DNA of 6,430 nucleotides from a bacterium. Lineage in GTDB: Bacteria > Chloroflexota > Dormibacteria > UBA8260 > Bog-877. The notes below the pieces were generated by a model that made no database searches, was not told the DNA's origin, and was given only the letters and a program-made list of their open reading frames with translations. The position numbers and the translations under genes were made by a program. Positions 5,880 to 6,430 of this stretch are shown here, piece after piece (the first letter of the stretch is position 1; each line of letters opens with the position of its first letter). The DNA lies in assembly GCA_021791455.1 (NCBI GenBank), contig JAJYWM010000046.1, positions 1 to 6,430 on the forward strand. The letters run 5' to 3'.

Positions 5880-6430
5880 CCGGTAGGGGAGTGCTCGAAC
5901 CGGATCCTGGCTGGCCCAGCGTCGGCCTCTGGCGATGTTGTCCTCCCCCCCTCCGCAGGCGCAGGGCCAGGCCGCCAGGTTACACAGGCTCGCCATTGCG
6001 TGGGGGAGCTCCGGGTGCGGATCTGGGGGAAGTCCTCGCTCAAGGTCACGTCCCGCACCCAATGGAGTCTTTTCTCGATCTTTATGTGCGCCCGGACAAC
6101 TTCACTGGCCGGGCTCGATCGCAGCGCTCGGCAATCAGGCTGGTGAACCGGTAGACGGTCTCCTTGTAGATCAGCGTCCCGTCCAAGGCGAAGCCCCCTT
6201 GCGAATCCGTTACACGTAGCCCGCCTTGGGGAAGGGCGATAGTGCACGAGGTCGATCCAGGTCCTAGTTAGGCTCGCTGCCGGTCTGCAGGCTGCGGCGC
6301 TCGAGGCGGCCGTGGTCCTGGTTCGCCTTCACCAGCTCAAGGGGAACAAGATCTCTAGTCCAGCGCCCCCAAGGCCTCCTTCAAATCTGGCTCGTTGTCC
6401 TTGACAACGAACACGTAGTCCGGCGCCCTC
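5880..6430 (-). pseudogene. Decayed ISAs1-like transposase, C-terminal half
   Basis: Transposase-like segments occur in the right order but in all three minus frames. From 6429 to 6358: YVFVVKDNEPDLKEAL, then TAG at 6355-6357. From 6332: NQDHGRLERRSLQTGSE, with TAG at 6264-6266 and TAA at 6210-6212. From about 6180: GTLIYKETVYRFTSLIAE. From about 6112 to 6002: IEKRLHWVRDVTLSED and QIRTRS. From 6011 to 5880: MASLCNL, then NIARGRRWASQDPVRAL. These match, by family memory, the KxNQP, DHGRIE, ETVY, IENKLHWVxDVxFxED, QIRT and NIA...ARDPxR blocks of ISAs1 transposases. At least four frame changes and three stops show it is inactive. It continues past the right edge, so the N-terminal half and the other end of the element are not visible. 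The left boundary is approximate. Confidence 0.85.

Noticed and set aside
5795..6247. Intact 150-codon minus-strand gene
   Set aside because: Only its middle (about 6112-6002) matches a transposase; both flanks continue the match in other frames, so it is a chance frame through a pseudogene.
1..6430. CRISPR array, tRNA or rRNA
   Set aside because: No regularly spaced repeats, no tRNA-like cloverleaf ends and no rRNA-like sequence were seen by eye.

Overview
The window is a high-GC bacterial segment, GC-rich at third codon positions, with frequent GTG starts and only TGA stops among the five complete genes. An actinobacterium or another high-GC lineage would fit, but there is no rRNA or marker gene to fix the taxonomy.

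Layout, read on the minus strand from right to left. At the right edge (about 5880-6430) lies the decayed C-terminal half of a transposase that resembles the ISAs1 family. It is split over all three minus frames and carries several stop codons. Next comes about 370 bases without a gene (5508-5879). This stretch holds a GC-rich hairpin, a 14-base dyad, a strong sigma70-type promoter (TTGACA, 17 bases, TAAGAT) and a leader of about 95 bases. From there to the left edge, six genes run in one direction with spacings from a 4-base overlap to 52 bases, so they look like a single operon. In order they are: a double hot-dog MaoC/FAS1-type acyl-CoA dehydratase or hydratase; a crotonase-type enoyl-CoA hydratase; a succinyl-CoA-synthetase-like beta subunit; the matching alpha subunit; a class III (CaiB/BaiF) CoA-transferase; and the N-terminus of an isochorismatase-family cysteine hydrolase cut by the window edge.

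Taken together the operon reads as a catabolic module for an organic acid. The two-subunit ATP-dependent ligase would make an acyl-CoA. The CoA-transferase could pass CoA to a second acid. The two unrelated hydratases would act on unsaturated acyl-CoA intermediates, and the hydrolase may release a carboxylic acid from an amide or similar precursor. The substrate cannot be read from the sequence. The ligase pair is clearly divergent from housekeeping SucCD at several active-site loops, so it is probably not the TCA-cycle enzyme. No CoA lyase, acyl-CoA dehydrogenase, transporter or regulator is visible here; such partners would have to lie beyond the left edge or elsewhere.
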